A DNA stretch of 64,000 nt. It comes from Flectonema sp. DT1601. Lineage: Eukaryota > Euglenozoa > Diplonemea > Diplonemida > Diplonemidae. A model generated the notes under the pieces. The model made no database searches, was not told the origin of the DNA, and saw only the letters and a program-made list of their open reading frames with translations. The position numbers and the translations under genes are program-made. Shown in pieces: positions 20,913 to 32,074 of this stretch. The stretch is from contig OZ025809.1 of NCBI GenBank assembly GCA_964019425.1, positions 789,588 to 853,587 on the forward strand. The letters run 5' to 3'. The first letter of the stretch is position 1, and every line of letters begins with the position of its first letter.

Positions 20913-22144
20913 AGATGATTCCTTTTATAAGGTGACTCAAATTACTGTAGACCCAACGATAGCTGAGCAGTGAATTATCTGTTTTGTGTGGCATTCTTGC
21001 AATAAGGATTTGATGTAATGGTTTGCCAAAGAAAGAAAACAAGTACTGATCGACAGGTCAGAGAGAGAGAGGGAGAGAGAGGGTGGGAAGGAAAAGAAAA
21101 ACAAAATGAAAAAAAAAAAAAAAAAAAAAAAAATAAGTCTAAAAAAGAAAAGAAGAATAGAAAAAAAAAAAAAAAGAAAAAAAACTAATTTCACTCCCCG
21201 ATCCTCATCTATGCTCAGCCGAATTGTACAGAAAATAAACGTTATATGGTTAGTTGTTATCCTGAAAAAAAAAAAAAAAAAAAAAGAAAAGGAAGAAGAA
21301 GAAATAACTATTCTCCATTACTAGTAATATTATGGCGATAACTTACACCAGATTCCTTGTCGGCGAAACCCCCTGTAGTACTAAATCTGTTGTAAATCTA
21401 ATCAATCTATTGTGGAGTGGTTTTTTATTTTGTTTTTTTATTTTATATAAACAGTCTGCTTTTGTTGCGACTTTTTTATTTATTTTTTTTTTTTTAAAAT
21501 AATATTATATTTTTATTGTAGTTATTACTGTGGACGAATATGAATCCCTCACGGGTTGTGTGTAATTTTCATCCATCGCGTTGAAGTATAGAGACCTCTT
21601 ATTCCAAACAGTCGGCACGCTTTTCAGTTATTATACAACAGGTGATGCATCGCTTTTGGTAAAATACCGTTGTTTTGGGGTTCAAGATGAGAATTTAAAA
21701 ATGTTTTTTTTTTTTGTGTGTGTGTAACAGCTTTCCTTACCTGTAAAATTGGACCCTCCTCCGGTCAGCTGAGCTAATGAGAGTGCAAAAAAAAAAAAAA
21801 AAAAAAACCCTTTTTTTAAACCTCGTTGAGGAAAAAAAGAAAAGAGATGAAAAAAAAAAAAAAAAAAAAAAGAATCATTGTGAAAGCCAGGGGGGAATTA
21901 TTGCTTTGCCTGATGGGAAAAATAATCAGGCTGCATTAATACAACATATGACTGGCATGGCTGCCTCTGCACCTTTTCACATTCATTATCCCTCTCCACC
22001 CACGTGATCCCCTCCAAAGTCTGTTTTTATTAATCGTTGCTGTTGATCTTCCTTCATCTTTCCCCTCCCCTTCTCTCTCTCTCTCTTTCTCTCTCTCATC
22101 TTGCCATTTTCTGTAGGCAAGTCACATGTGTGGGGAACAAGAAG

Positions 22145-22178
<34 letters not shown>

Positions 22179-22284
22179 CACAGTTGTTGCATAATATCAC
22201 CAGGATTTTTGTTTACTTTTTTTCGAAGATCAAACCTGTGAAATGAATGATTGTGTTATTGTCTCGAAACGATGTTCGAGTTGG

Positions 22285-22318
<34 letters not shown>

Positions 22319-22409
22319 GAGAGGTATGTTCATGTTACCCCTACGCTGTCACGAGGGCTGCATTCCCAGTTAAGTTATTTATTGAATGAAGAAGGGTACT
22401 TATATGTAC

Positions 22410-22443
<34 letters not shown>

Positions 22444-22977
22444 CCCCTCTTTTCATGAGAGAGATAATCTCACTTCAGGTCACAGGGATGGGGATTAGAG
22501 TGAAATAATTTTTATATATTTTTTTTTTTTTCTTTTTTCCCCCGTACCTTTATACTTCGTTTCCCGTCTATGATTTTAGCTAACTACCCTGTTATACCCC
22601 CTCAATCGCTTACCCTCTTCACCCCGATACCATGTTCATATGTAAGCATTGTATCTGTCAGCACCTGTTATTTCCAAATTCCCTCCCCTTGCCCTCTCTC
22701 ACCCTTCCTATTTCCCATAGTTGCCGCCCGCATGGGCATTTGAGTAATTGTTTTTGAGGAAAAAAAAAAAAAAATATTAATAATAATAAGTGAAAATATT
22801 CAGCATAATTGCATAAAAAATAAACAAAAAAAAAAAAAAAAAGGGAAGTGATTTTTGTAATTTTTATAATGTTCTTTTATTTGTTTACCAGGACAATAGA
22901 TAAAAAACTTTTTTAAATTAATCATTCAGAACTAATAAAATTGTAACACCAGCATACACAACAGCGTTAATATAAAT
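20913..22977. other. Intergenic, dense A/T/GA homopolymer tracts
   Basis: Long A or T runs near 21109, 21160, 21264, 21786, 21850, 22147, 22284 and 22410, GA/CT-rich tracts near 21060 and 22070, and no supportable gene. Frames called here are homopolymer translations. Confidence 0.5.
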
Positions 22978-24139
22978 ATGTCTGACGAACCAGAAATCAA
23001 CACAACTGATGAGGAAACTACTCGACTAGTGGCCGAGAAAGCAAAGCTAGCGGAAGCTCACGCAGAACGAGACAAACTTCAGAAGCAATCAGAAGAAAAT
23101 GTAAAGGAAATGTTGAAAACATGGCCTGGAGCAAGAGATGAACAGGCGCACAAACTCAGCCAAGTATTAGCAGAACACAAACGACTGCTAAAAGAAAAGC
23201 AGTATGCCCAAGACCTTAATACAAAAGCAAAGAAACGCAGAGACGAACTAGACATCGAACGCCTAGAGGCCAGGCACATGGAACTTATTGAGTCAATAGA
23301 TAAGCAAAAGAGTGAAAACAAAGATCGTAGTGAAGCAATTAAAATACCATACACTCCATCAAAGGAAGATGATTATGAAAAACGACACAAGACCACTGCT
23401 GATCATCACTCAGAGTTACTTTCAAAGTTTAAACATGTTATTTCTGAACTTGGTGATACAAACGTCATTTCCGAACAACACAAATCCGATTTCAAATCAT
23501 ACAACGACGACATCCTTTACTGGGCGACACAAAACTATAGACATCCACACAGAAATCAACCTCGACCAGTAATCTTAGTTAGATACGCAAGAACACTAAT
23601 GGCTGCTATTACTGGGAATAAGAACATCACTCTGATGCAGAGAGAAGCGTATGTTACAACAACTTGTTATCTTATCTAAGGAAAAGTAAACAAATAATAA
23701 AAAAAAATAAAAAATCTATTCTTCGCACGGTTGTTTTTACTCCAACCTGTTATTAGTTTGCTAGAGTGAAAATAACAAAAAAAAAAAAAAAAAAAAAAAA
23801 AAACAGGCAACAAGGTCGCGAGGAGATGGAAAATGCCAAGAAAAAGAGAGAGTCGCTTGATGCTGAAAACCAGCTGAAAAGATCAAAGCAGGATGTGAAT
23901 GACAATCTGTTTCAGGAAGGAAAAGAGGGAGACTCAGCAAGTGGTGCTGGTGACGACGTATGACTTCTTTTTAATTATGTTTTTTTTCTTTCGTGATGGG
24001 TAATCGAAAGCTGAAAAAAACAAAAAAACAACAACACAAAAAACAGGATTCATCAAGTTCCAGTTCTAGCAGCAGCTCCAGCAGCAGCTCTTCTTCTTCT
24101 TCTGATGAGCAGCCCGACGATGATACTAAGGGAGAGTAA
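22978..24139 (+). CDS. Coiled-coil protein with poly-Ser acidic tail (3 exons)
   Basis: Exons 22978..23648, 23807..23957 and 24047..24139 give 304 residues. The introns are GTATGT...AAACAG (its acceptor lies directly after a ~27-nt A run) and GTATGA...AAAACAG. Unspliced, exon 1 would end early at 23679 with an uninformative tail. Splicing restores a continuous charged helix (LMQREA|QQGREEMENAKKKRE). Residues ~10-125 are a long Glu/Lys/Ala-rich coiled coil. Residues ~135-220 form a globular helical patch with YARTLMAAITGNKN. The tail is about 18 serines followed by DEQPDDDTKGE, a likely casein-kinase-2 target. No family recognised. Confidence 0.75.
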
Positions 24140-24337
24140 ACTATTATTAAATACTAACTCTCTAATGATTGATACGTAGCTCGATAGCCAGGTACTTACC
24201 TGACAAATCAAACAGTTTATCTGCATGATAATATCGTTTCCAGCGGCAATTAGAAATGAGTGTTTTTTTGTGTTCAACTAATTACTCACTTTTTAAAAGT
24301 GTGTTTCGGAGTTTTGTTGCAGAGTCTTTCAAGAATA

Positions 24338-24373
<36 letters not shown>

Positions 24374-24604
24374 GTTCCTTTTTCACCCTTCTTCCTATTC
24401 CCTTTTCAGGTACAAAAACAAAAGTGATTAACTTCAAATCCAATAATGGCTTATCTGTCACGTATGTTTCCGAAAGAACTCTGTAACTCTAACTCGATAG
24501 TCAGCAAATATCCTTGAAACAATTTCTTTTTGTGCAACTTAATAATATGCATTCATTAAAGGGTAAAAAAAAACAAAAAAAAACAAACAATAAATCAAAA
24601 TAAA
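24140..24604. other. Intergenic and 5' leader of secreted paralog A
   Basis: A T run at about 24340-24371. The pyrimidine tract ...CCCTTTTCAG ends at 24409, which is also the left edge of the duplicated unit. Confidence 0.5.
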
Positions 24605-27600
24605 ATGCTCAGTCGAGTACTGCTGGTACTCTGCATGTTGGCGGCAGTGAATGGTCTTTATTCAATTTCGGAAACAAATAGACAGGTTTCGGTCCTGACG
24701 GAATTACCTGCCGTGGAATTTCAGCCCGAAGTTCAAACATTAGTAAGTGGTGATGTGGTAATCGCTTGGTACGATTCTGGTTCACAGGAATTGAAAGCAA
24801 GAATAATCACCAACGCTGACCCAATAGTAGAGGGTGATGTTATTGTGGTCGCTAAGACACCTGTTTCTATAATGAAGTTTGGGACGGATAGCAAAGAACT
24901 CGTCGGTATGAGTCACGGTGGTTTTATTATTACTTGGAGAGAAAATCTCTCTCCTGATCCTCTCTTAAAGTCAAGAGAATATTCATCTACGGGTGTTGCT
25001 ATGAGTAATGCGATTCAAGTTTCATCTAGTCCAGTTACTCTTCATTCGATTATACCGGTCGGTACTGGTGCTCTAATGTTGTTTGGTGGGGGTTCAACAT
25101 TCTCATTTCGTCTAACTAGTGACATTGTTGACACTCCTGTCACTCACTTCTCAACTAATTCAGTCAGCGCAATAGATATGATAGAAATCAGTTCTGGTTT
25201 CTTAGTTGTATTCTCAGAAGCTAGTTCAGCGTTAGCATTCAAAGTATTGGACAAAACAACTTATGCCATCGTCTCACAGGGAGATTTCCCAGCTTCTTCT
25301 TTTACGTGGGAGAGAATCCACCTCAAGTCAACATTCGGTAGAACACCAGCACTGATATCAATGGGAGCTCACAGTGTTGTATCAGATGATGTATCTTTGT
25401 ATAAGACTTGGCCTTTTAACGTTGTTAATGTGCTCGATAGCACACCTACTCTTCAAACAACAGCTGGTTATGAACATATAAACTTAGCTGTTGGTGATTC
25501 AACTACTACTGATGGTCAGGCAGTGATATTCGACAGATCAGGTGAGTTCATTTATCGAAGCACTGATCTCACCTACACTGATATTTTTGGAAGTGACTAC
25601 AATGGTTTCGCCACAGACGGCTTAACTGTAACTGGAATGTCAGTTGCTCAACTAGGAAACAACGGATGGATTGCTACCCACTATACTACTATGGGTATTC
25701 CATCAGTCATAGCCATTTCTGCCAGCTACTACCAAGTTCCTGAAATAGAAGCCGCGAATGATTGGGTTATCGGAAGTGTCTCAGGAGCGAGACTTCTCTC
25801 TGGTAACTACGCGATTGCAGGTGTGCGATTGGCAGCTGGTATCGTACGTGTTTTTAATAATAAACATGAAGCCGTTAGAACTATCAATCTCCCTGCAGCA
25901 ACTGTTGTTCCACAGGTCGCCGGTCCAATTTCGGCCGACGAATTTATTGTCACTTACACCACAGGAGCAGCTTTACAGGCTTCCACAATTAATACTGAAA
26001 CTGGTTCCATTGACACCGTAACTATTGGTAGTGGTATGGGTGATAATCATGTTTCGAAAATCTGTAGATCTAATTTGGTTATTGTCGCAGCTGATACTAA
26101 TCCTGATGAATTTATTCTGACTGCACATTTTGGTACGACTGGTGTTCCAGCACCATTGGTATTAGTAACGTTATCTCCGGGAGTTGTAACGTATGCTGTT
26201 ACCTGCACGTCAACTTCTTTTATGTTGGTGTACAAAGAAAATTCAGGTAGCACTCTAGTGAGAATGGAATTCTCTGAAACAACTGCGATGCCCGCTGTAA
26301 ATTTTCCGATTGCTAGTGGAAGTGTTGAAGATGCGTACACGTTCTCCAATGATAAGACAATCATAATATACTCGTCAAGTACTAATGTTCCAGTTTTTAT
26401 CGATGCAGCCACTAACGGGCAGTGGAATCCTTCTAACTTTGAGTCGACCGGTAACTTTGCTTCCATTGCTGGTTCCTTAATAGACGATACCCTGCACGTT
26501 GCTTACAGAGTAAGCAGACTTACGTCCCAAGATATTTATTATACGAAATACGATATTAACGGAGTTGCTCTCGTAACTAATCCGCTTGCAAATGGATTCC
26601 AAATTGGCCTTCAGGAAGCTCCTACAATGATTGTAACTGATGTTGGACCTGTTGTTGTTTATGCAACACCTATTAATGTTCCCTCTGGTGGTAGTGTTTT
26701 TATTCGTCCTATTGTAGAGGAGCAGATTACTATATCTCCTGAAGTTCAAGTTGACTCACAAAAAAGAATACAAACATCTCCAGAATCTTGTGGAATGAAT
26801 GACTGGGTTGTTGTTGTCTGGTCAGCAAGGTCTGGATTACATTCATCTATTTACGCAAAGGTTTACGGTCCTAATGGTAAGACGGTGGCTGAACTCAGAG
26901 TAAACACAGAAATGGCTTCTAGCCACACAAATCCGTCTGTTGCTTGCTACACAGGAGGATATTACGTAACATGGGAAGCTGATGGTCCTGGAGGTACCTG
27001 GGTATACGCTCAGGAATATACTTATCCATCAACAGTTGGAACGTTATTGACTGTAAGTGTTGCTCCAACTCAAGGTGAAGCTAAACCTGATATCGCAGTA
27101 ACGCAATCTGGTGATAGAATTGTTGTTGCTTGGCATGGTGATGATGAAACTGGTAATGGTATTGATGTGTTTATGAGAATTATGTCAAACATTGGACCTA
27201 ATCGAGATCCTATTATCGTAAATACAGTGCGTCCATCAACTCAAAAGAATCCTTCAGTAGACATCTCCTCTGACTACAATGTTATTATTGTATGGCAAAG
27301 TTACAGTACTCGCTATGATGTCATCGCTCAACGATTTGATGGTAACCAGCTTGGTATCGGAGGACCGATTAACGTGAATACTGTTTCAGATGGTACACAG
27401 GCATTCCCTGAAGTAGCATTCTTCAGTGACAAGTCATTTCTTATTGTGTGGGGTAGTGCAGGACTACTAACCATGTTTGACGTTAATGCTGCTCGATTTG
27501 ACCCAAATGGTGTTAAGGTTATCAACGATTTCCGAGTCAATTCTAACAGCAACGGAAATCATCGCCCCTCGTCTCTTTGTGTATTTCAGGATGGGTCGTA

Positions 27601-29056
27601 TGTCGTTGCTTGGAGTTACTACCTGACTAGATCTGAACAAGATGCCTACCTCAGGAGATTTGATAAAAATAGCATTCCCATCGGTATGGATGAACTCATT
27701 AACAGCCATACAAATAAGAGACAGTTCGACCCTGCTGTTGCTGTCCTAAACGGATTTGATTTATTTGTTTCGTGGGCTAGTAAATGGCAGGATGGATCAA
27801 AGTGGAGTATTTACTCTTCAGTGCATTCTAAAAAAGCGGTTGCCAAGTCAATGGATCTCGCTATTACAACTCAACCTTCTATGATGGTAAGTAGAAGCTT
27901 ACCTGATGGGGGAGTTATTACAATTACCCTAGTGTGTCAAACAGCATGTGAAATGCACGTCACGATCACCAGCACCGTTGGTCTTATTTTCACAGACCAA
28001 GTAGCTTCCAATCTCGCGCCTACAACGTTTGCAACTTTCGATTTTGTTATGGTTGGTCTTACAGCATACGTACTGATTCACGATCAGAGCCCTACTAGTG
28101 GAGCGTTATTACGGTTATTTTCTGTGGGGGTCATTGCTAACAACCAACTTAGTAGCCCAGCTTTAGTAACCGTTATTCCAGGTTCCTTCGTTGTTACAGA
28201 CAGGTTGCATCCAACGATGGCTATCTCTGGTGATACCATTGCTATTGTTTATAAGAATACCAACCAGTTGGTAGGATCAGCTTTAATGATGGTGCTGTAT
28301 TCTATAAGTGGAGGTATGAGAGTTGAGACTATAAACTTATTCCCTGAGATGAGTGGCTTTACTTTTGGTCACTCGATTGTTTCTATCAGTAGCACGTACT
28401 ACGCTCTCGCAAACAGCATGGCTCGTAATGAGCTTGGTAGCCCATACTTGTCTGTAGTTGATACCGATGGAGCGGTTAAGAAAACAGTCAGACTCGCTGG
28501 AATTGGAAACGTTGGATGGTTAACAAAAGTCGTTTCTTTACCTGGAAATCGTGTTGTTGTATGTTACTCTCCGATTTCTGATTATGTCACTATGTTTCTA
28601 AAACCAATTATGTGTGAGCTTCACCAAGTCCTTTTTCTGGGTACCGACGTTGATATAAAAAGAATTGGAGAACCCTTTGATACTGCTTTAAACACGGAAG
28701 CTTACTATAGAATCCCTGATTATTACTCATTGGCAATTGTGAATACTGACAATATTGTGATCTCGGCAATGTCTTTTGGGACTCGTGCTGTTTTCGTGAA
28801 AGTCTTCAATAGTGAATTCAAAGTAATTGAAAGTTACACTCCCATCGAGTCAAATGCGAGAGCTCTGGGTATCTCTGTGTGCGCCTATCAGGTTGACGGT
28901 TTGATTGTTACTGCTTTTGTGCAAGAGCCACTTAACGATCGGTTTCGAGCAATGCTGTGGAAACAACTCCCTCCGGTAGTGGCCACTATCGATAGCAAAG
29001 TACCAACTAAATCGGTGGCAGTTCCTTTTGTTATTCCAGGAATGGTCTTTGAATGA
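24605..29056 (+). CDS. Large secreted beta-propeller-like protein, paralog A
   Basis: 1483 residues in one exon. A signal peptide is clear (MLSRVLLVLCMLAAVNG). No C-terminal transmembrane anchor is seen. Residues ~730-1080 contain seven repeats with a conserved V-V/I-x-W core (VVVVWSARSG, YYVTWEADG, RIVVAWHGDD, VIIVWQSYS, FLIVWGSAG, YVVAWSYYL, LFVSWASKW) at regular 51-54-residue spacing, followed by IYAxxF and VNT-like phrases. The pattern is typical of repeats in large bacterial exported and adhesion proteins and predicts a seven-bladed beta-propeller. The N-terminal half has weaker, similar WYDSGS and TWREN elements. It is nearly identical to the paralog at 34774..39327 except for the block at about residues 1100-1245 and the C-terminus (here VPFVIPGMVFE). 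Likely an extracellular or surface protein. Ligand unknown. Confidence 0.8.
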   Translation: MLSRVLLVLCMLAAVNGLYSISETNRQVSVLTELPAVEFQPEVQTLVSGDVVIAWYDSGSQELKARIITNADPIVEGDVIVVAKTPVSIMKFGTDSKELVGMSHGGFIITWRENLSPDPLLKSREYSSTGVAMSNAIQVSSSPVTLHSIIPVGTGALMLFGGGSTFSFRLTSDIVDTPVTHFSTNSVSAIDMIEISSGFLVVFSEASSALAFKVLDKTTYAIVSQGDFPASSFTWERIHLKSTFGRTPALISMGAHSVVSDDVSLYKTWPFNVVNVLDSTPTLQTTAGYEHINLAVGDSTTTDGQAVIFDRSGEFIYRSTDLTYTDIFGSDYNGFATDGLTVTGMSVAQLGNNGWIATHYTTMGIPSVIAISASYYQVPEIEAANDWVIGSVSGARLLSGNYAIAGVRLAAGIVRVFNNKHEAVRTINLPAATVVPQVAGPISADEFIVTYTTGAALQASTINTETGSIDTVTIGSGMGDNHVSKICRSNLVIVAADTNPDEFILTAHFGTTGVPAPLVLVTLSPGVVTYAVTCTSTSFMLVYKENSGSTLVRMEFSETTAMPAVNFPIASGSVEDAYTFSNDKTIIIYSSSTNVPVFIDAATNGQWNPSNFESTGNFASIAGSLIDDTLHVAYRVSRLTSQDIYYTKYDINGVALVTNPLANGFQIGLQEAPTMIVTDVGPVVVYATPINVPSGGSVFIRPIVEEQITISPEVQVDSQKRIQTSPESCGMNDWVVVVWSARSGLHSSIYAKVYGPNGKTVAELRVNTEMASSHTNPSVACYTGGYYVTWEADGPGGTWVYAQEYTYPSTVGTLLTVSVAPTQGEAKPDIAVTQSGDRIVVAWHGDDETGNGIDVFMRIMSNIGPNRDPIIVNTVRPSTQKNPSVDISSDYNVIIVWQSYSTRYDVIAQRFDGNQLGIGGPINVNTVSDGTQAFPEVAFFSDKSFLIVWGSAGLLTMFDVNAARFDPNGVKVINDFRVNSNSNGNHRPSSLCVFQDGSYVVAWSYYLTRSEQDAYLRRFDKNSIPIGMDELINSHTNKRQFDPAVAVLNGFDLFVSWASKWQDGSKWSIYSSVHSKKAVAKSMDLAITTQPSMMVSRSLPDGGVITITLVCQTACEMHVTITSTVGLIFTDQVASNLAPTTFATFDFVMVGLTAYVLIHDQSPTSGALLRLFSVGVIANNQLSSPALVTVIPGSFVVTDRLHPTMAISGDTIAIVYKNTNQLVGSALMMVLYSISGGMRVETINLFPEMSGFTFGHSIVSISSTYYALANSMARNELGSPYLSVVDTDGAVKKTVRLAGIGNVGWLTKVVSLPGNRVVVCYSPISDYVTMFLKPIMCELHQVLFLGTDVDIKRIGEPFDTALNTEAYYRIPDYYSLAIVNTDNIVISAMSFGTRAVFVKVFNSEFKVIESYTPIESNARALGISVCAYQVDGLIVTAFVQEPLNDRFRAMLWKQLPPVVATIDSKVPTKSVAVPFVIPGMVFE

Positions 29057-29228
29057 TGAGAGAATAGAGGTAAGAGGTATATGGATTACTCTCGAAACCT
29101 AATAGTTACTTTAAAAGGCTAAGTTAAGCATCACCATAGTCACTGTATCCTTAACAGATGTTAAACCATCGCTATGTTAACGCGATACAAAACAGTTGTA
29201 TTTTACAAATTCAAACATTCAGCCCACG

Positions 29229-29281
29229 CTGTTACGGTAGCGTAGGCAAGAGGTGCTCAACTACGTTCGCGTGGCCTCCAC
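29229..29281. repeat. Repeat R-D hairpin, copy 1
   Basis: AGCGTAG (29239-29245) pairs with CTACGTT (29261-29267), followed by GTGGCCTCCA. It shares sequence with 29711..29763 and 12815..12838. Confidence 0.6.
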
Positions 29282-29710
29282 CAAAGAAACCAGGCAATGT
29301 TCAACGCCTCCTGTTTCATGGTGACAGTACTTTTATTTTTTTGTGCAAAGACCTGCAGTATTCTTCCCAGATAAATCTTTTCGTATCGTATCAAATTACT
29401 CTACCTGCGAGGGAATGGCACTTTGCCACTTACCGGCTGTTGACCGTAAATGCGGGTTATCATGTTTCCTTTTTGTTTTAGGTTTTTTGTTAGTGGTTAG
29501 ATGTGCTGCGTTTATTTATTTCACAACGTGTTTCGCCATCTTGAACTACTTTTAATACAGTTTTCGTATCATCAAATACCAGTATATATACGGCTATTAA
29601 CAGAGAGCCGCCCCCCTTCCTGGTGTTCGTCTTTTTCTATGGTTAATTTTCAAGACAATAATAATAATTATAATGTATTATAATTAAGTACTCATGGGTT
29701 TTATAAAAAG

Positions 29711-29763
29711 CTGTTACGGTAACATAGGCAAGTGGCGCTCAACTATGTTCACGTGGCCTCCAG
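29711..29763. repeat. Repeat R-D hairpin, copy 2
   Basis: AACATAG (29721-29727) pairs perfectly with CTATGTT (29743-29749). Relative to copy 1, one G-C pair is replaced by A-T and one G-T wobble becomes A-T. Confidence 0.6.
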
Positions 29764-29800
29764 TGGTATTATTTATTTATTTGCAAGTCATATACTACGC

Positions 29801-29877
29801 TGCCGCTGACAGTCAAGATTGTCGGAGAAATTGTTGTTCCTTTTGAGCTTGAAAATACAGTATCAAATTACCCCCCC
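29801..29877 (+). repeat. Dispersed 75-bp repeat R-F, copy 1
   Basis: Starts TGCCGCTGACAGTC, then GATTGTCGGAGAAATTG, TTGTTCC and GAGCTTGAAAATAC, ending ATTACC. Near-identical to 55616..55685 and related to 44985..45050. Confidence 0.75.
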
Positions 29878-30627
29878 TTTTTTTTTTTGTTTCTCGAAAT
29901 AATAATAACATACGTAGGTGCATTTTGGCATCACCTCTTCGTTTCCCAAATGTATTTCTCCCTCAACCCATCTTAGTTCGTTTTGGTATCTCATCACCCT
30001 CTCTCTCTCTCTCTCAATTGAATGCCTGCAAAAATATTCCTGCACTGGTATTTATTAAAACCTTATAAAAAGATGATTTTGATCAGTTTTCTTTTGTTTT
30101 TACCTCACAGAACATACAACGCATCGTACAAAGCATTTTTCTTTTTCTAGTATTTAGGTTTTGACATTGAAAAAAAAAAAAAAAACCAACAATGATGTTG
30201 GTATTCCTAAAATTGAATTTTTTTGTTGTTGGTTCGTTGGTTCTACCGATTTTCGAGTTTGTGCTTCCCTCCATCCCATTCTTTTTAGTTTCCCTTTCAA
30301 TGTGTGGACCTCAAAAAAAGAAAATCAATTTTAATCCCTTTCCCCTTTTTTTGCAAGTTCACCTGAAAAATCTTCTCTTGCGTGTTGTCTGCCAGCGAAA
30401 TGAATATTTTTCTTCTCGCCGTAGTGCGTCACACCTTAGGACTGACGTCATGATGATTGGAAGAGGTAGCAGATCTTCCTACTCAGGGTTTTTTTCATTG
30501 CTCTCATCCCTGGTTTTGAAATAAAATCATAATTCACCGTGGTGAACGTATGTCCACCCTCGCCTAACGACTCAATACACTTCTTCTTTATTCTGATTCT
30601 GTTATTCTTCGTACTATTTTTTTTTTT

Positions 30628-30813
30628 GTGAGATTTTCGCTATTGGGGTGCCTGATAATGTCATTTTCGCTATTCACTAAAAGCAGTAACTTTTTTTTCG
30701 CTGTTCACTAGAAATGATAATTCTTTTTCGCCGTTCAGTAAAAGAAAATTTTTTTTTTCGCTGTTCGCTTGAAAAATAATTTTTTTTTCGCTATTCACTA
30801 CAAGTTGTAACCT
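30628..30813 (+). repeat. Degenerate tandem array with TTTTTCGCTRTTCACT units, copy 1
   Basis: Six units of about 28-33 bp, each a T run plus CGCTATTCACT/CGCTGTTCACT and a variable A-rich tail. The whole array recurs at 34196..34380. Confidence 0.75.
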
Positions 30814-31662
30814 TTTCCACTGCCAATTTTTTTTTTTTTTGCTGGGAACATGCAAGTACCTTGAACAATTCTTTTTTGGCACTGGACAAAAGCTTTCGTT
30901 TTACTTTCTATTCAGCACACTCATCTGTGGATTTATGATAATGGATTGATTGAAAGCCAATAACACAAACGGTCAAGGATGTGATGACTTGGGAAATGAT
31001 AAAAGTAATCTTTCTGGAACTTCTGCTCAGTACATGCAAATGCATCTTGACACGCGGGAACCCTTCGGGCAGTACTGCGCTCTTGATAATTCAAAGTAGC
31101 CTTATTTTAATATAAGGGGGAAAGATCCTTTGTTTTGACCCTTTTATTTTACCCCTTTAAAGGATACATGTATGGTGGGATTCCTTTCTTGTGCTTTCTT
31201 TGTTTAACAAGGTGAACAAACATAAAAAAAAAGAAATTAAAAATAAGAAAGTTTTCCCGAAAATTATAATTTTTTTTTAAAGTTACATAATCTCCTTTGT
31301 TGCTATTCCATCAGTGGGCTGTTCTGCAGGATTAATTTCCAGCGTAATGTGACGAGACCGACGGTTGATGGGGAGCAGAGTTACCCTCTCTGATGCGAGA
31401 TGAAAAGAACGGGGAGAAAAAAAAATTTTTTTTTGCGATATTTCTTAATCGAACCTTATAAAAATACGTCAAATGTTCTTGTTTGTGTTTGTGTTTGAGT
31501 TTCTCCTTTTTTTTTTTTTTCCTTTCCTCTTTTTTTCCCGCTTCTTTTTTCCTTACCAGCTTGATATTCAGTTTCAATGTACTCCCTGAGGCCTTAGTTG
31601 TTACTTTACATTGTCAAAGTTTCACCGCTATCAGGTCTCCCTTAATCTTTTTAATTTTTTTT

Positions 31663-31915
31663 ATTTTCTATTTTTCATATAATTTTCGTTCCTCTGTTTA
31701 CTAACAAGCCTTAATAAGTCTGGTGTTTATTAAAACATTAGAAAAAGATGATTTTGGATCATTAATCTTTCTGTCGTATTTTTTTAAATTTTTTTAATTT
31801 TCTATTTTTCATATAATTTTCGTTCCTCTGTTTACTAACAAGCCTTAATAAGTCTGGTGTTTATTAAAACATTATAAAAAGATGATTTTTGATCATTAAT
31901 CTTTCAGTCGTTGCT
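31663..31915 (+). repeat. Tandem duplication of ~134 bp
   Basis: TTTTCTATTTTTCATATAAT through AAAGATGATTTT...CATTAATCTTTC appears twice in a row. A related tail (TTATTAAAACCTTATAAAAA) is at 30053 and, with one change, at 39695. Confidence 0.75.
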
Positions 31916-32074
31916 ACTTCAACAATCCATGCGAAATCTTCGGATATGGCTACGGATTGGGTCCTCTGTTGTTGCTGTGAGTTACCCTCCTAGAGCACTC
32001 ATAATATACAGTTAACGTTGGATTATATAACTAATTAACTAACTAGATCTGATCGACTCCCACACCTATATGGA

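Larger units (their letters stand above)
24408..31719 (+). repeat. Segmental duplication unit A
   Basis: Homologous to 34578..41640. It includes the large secreted-protein gene, its 5' leader and several kb of 3' non-coding DNA. Unit-specific insertions exist in both copies. In A the 12-mer GTATCAAATTAC (29388..29399 and 29860..29871) brackets a ~470-bp segment absent from B. Confidence 0.85.
29057..32033. other. 3' non-coding part of unit A and sequence before the retroelement
   Basis: No protein gene supported. 29054..29125 resembles 41669..41742 (shared TATGGATTACTCTCGAAACC). Repeats inside are listed separately. Confidence 0.5.

Noticed and set aside
30628-30813. CRISPR-like array
   Set aside because: Units are degenerate, mostly T runs, with no constant repeat and unique spacer structure, and the genome is eukaryotic.
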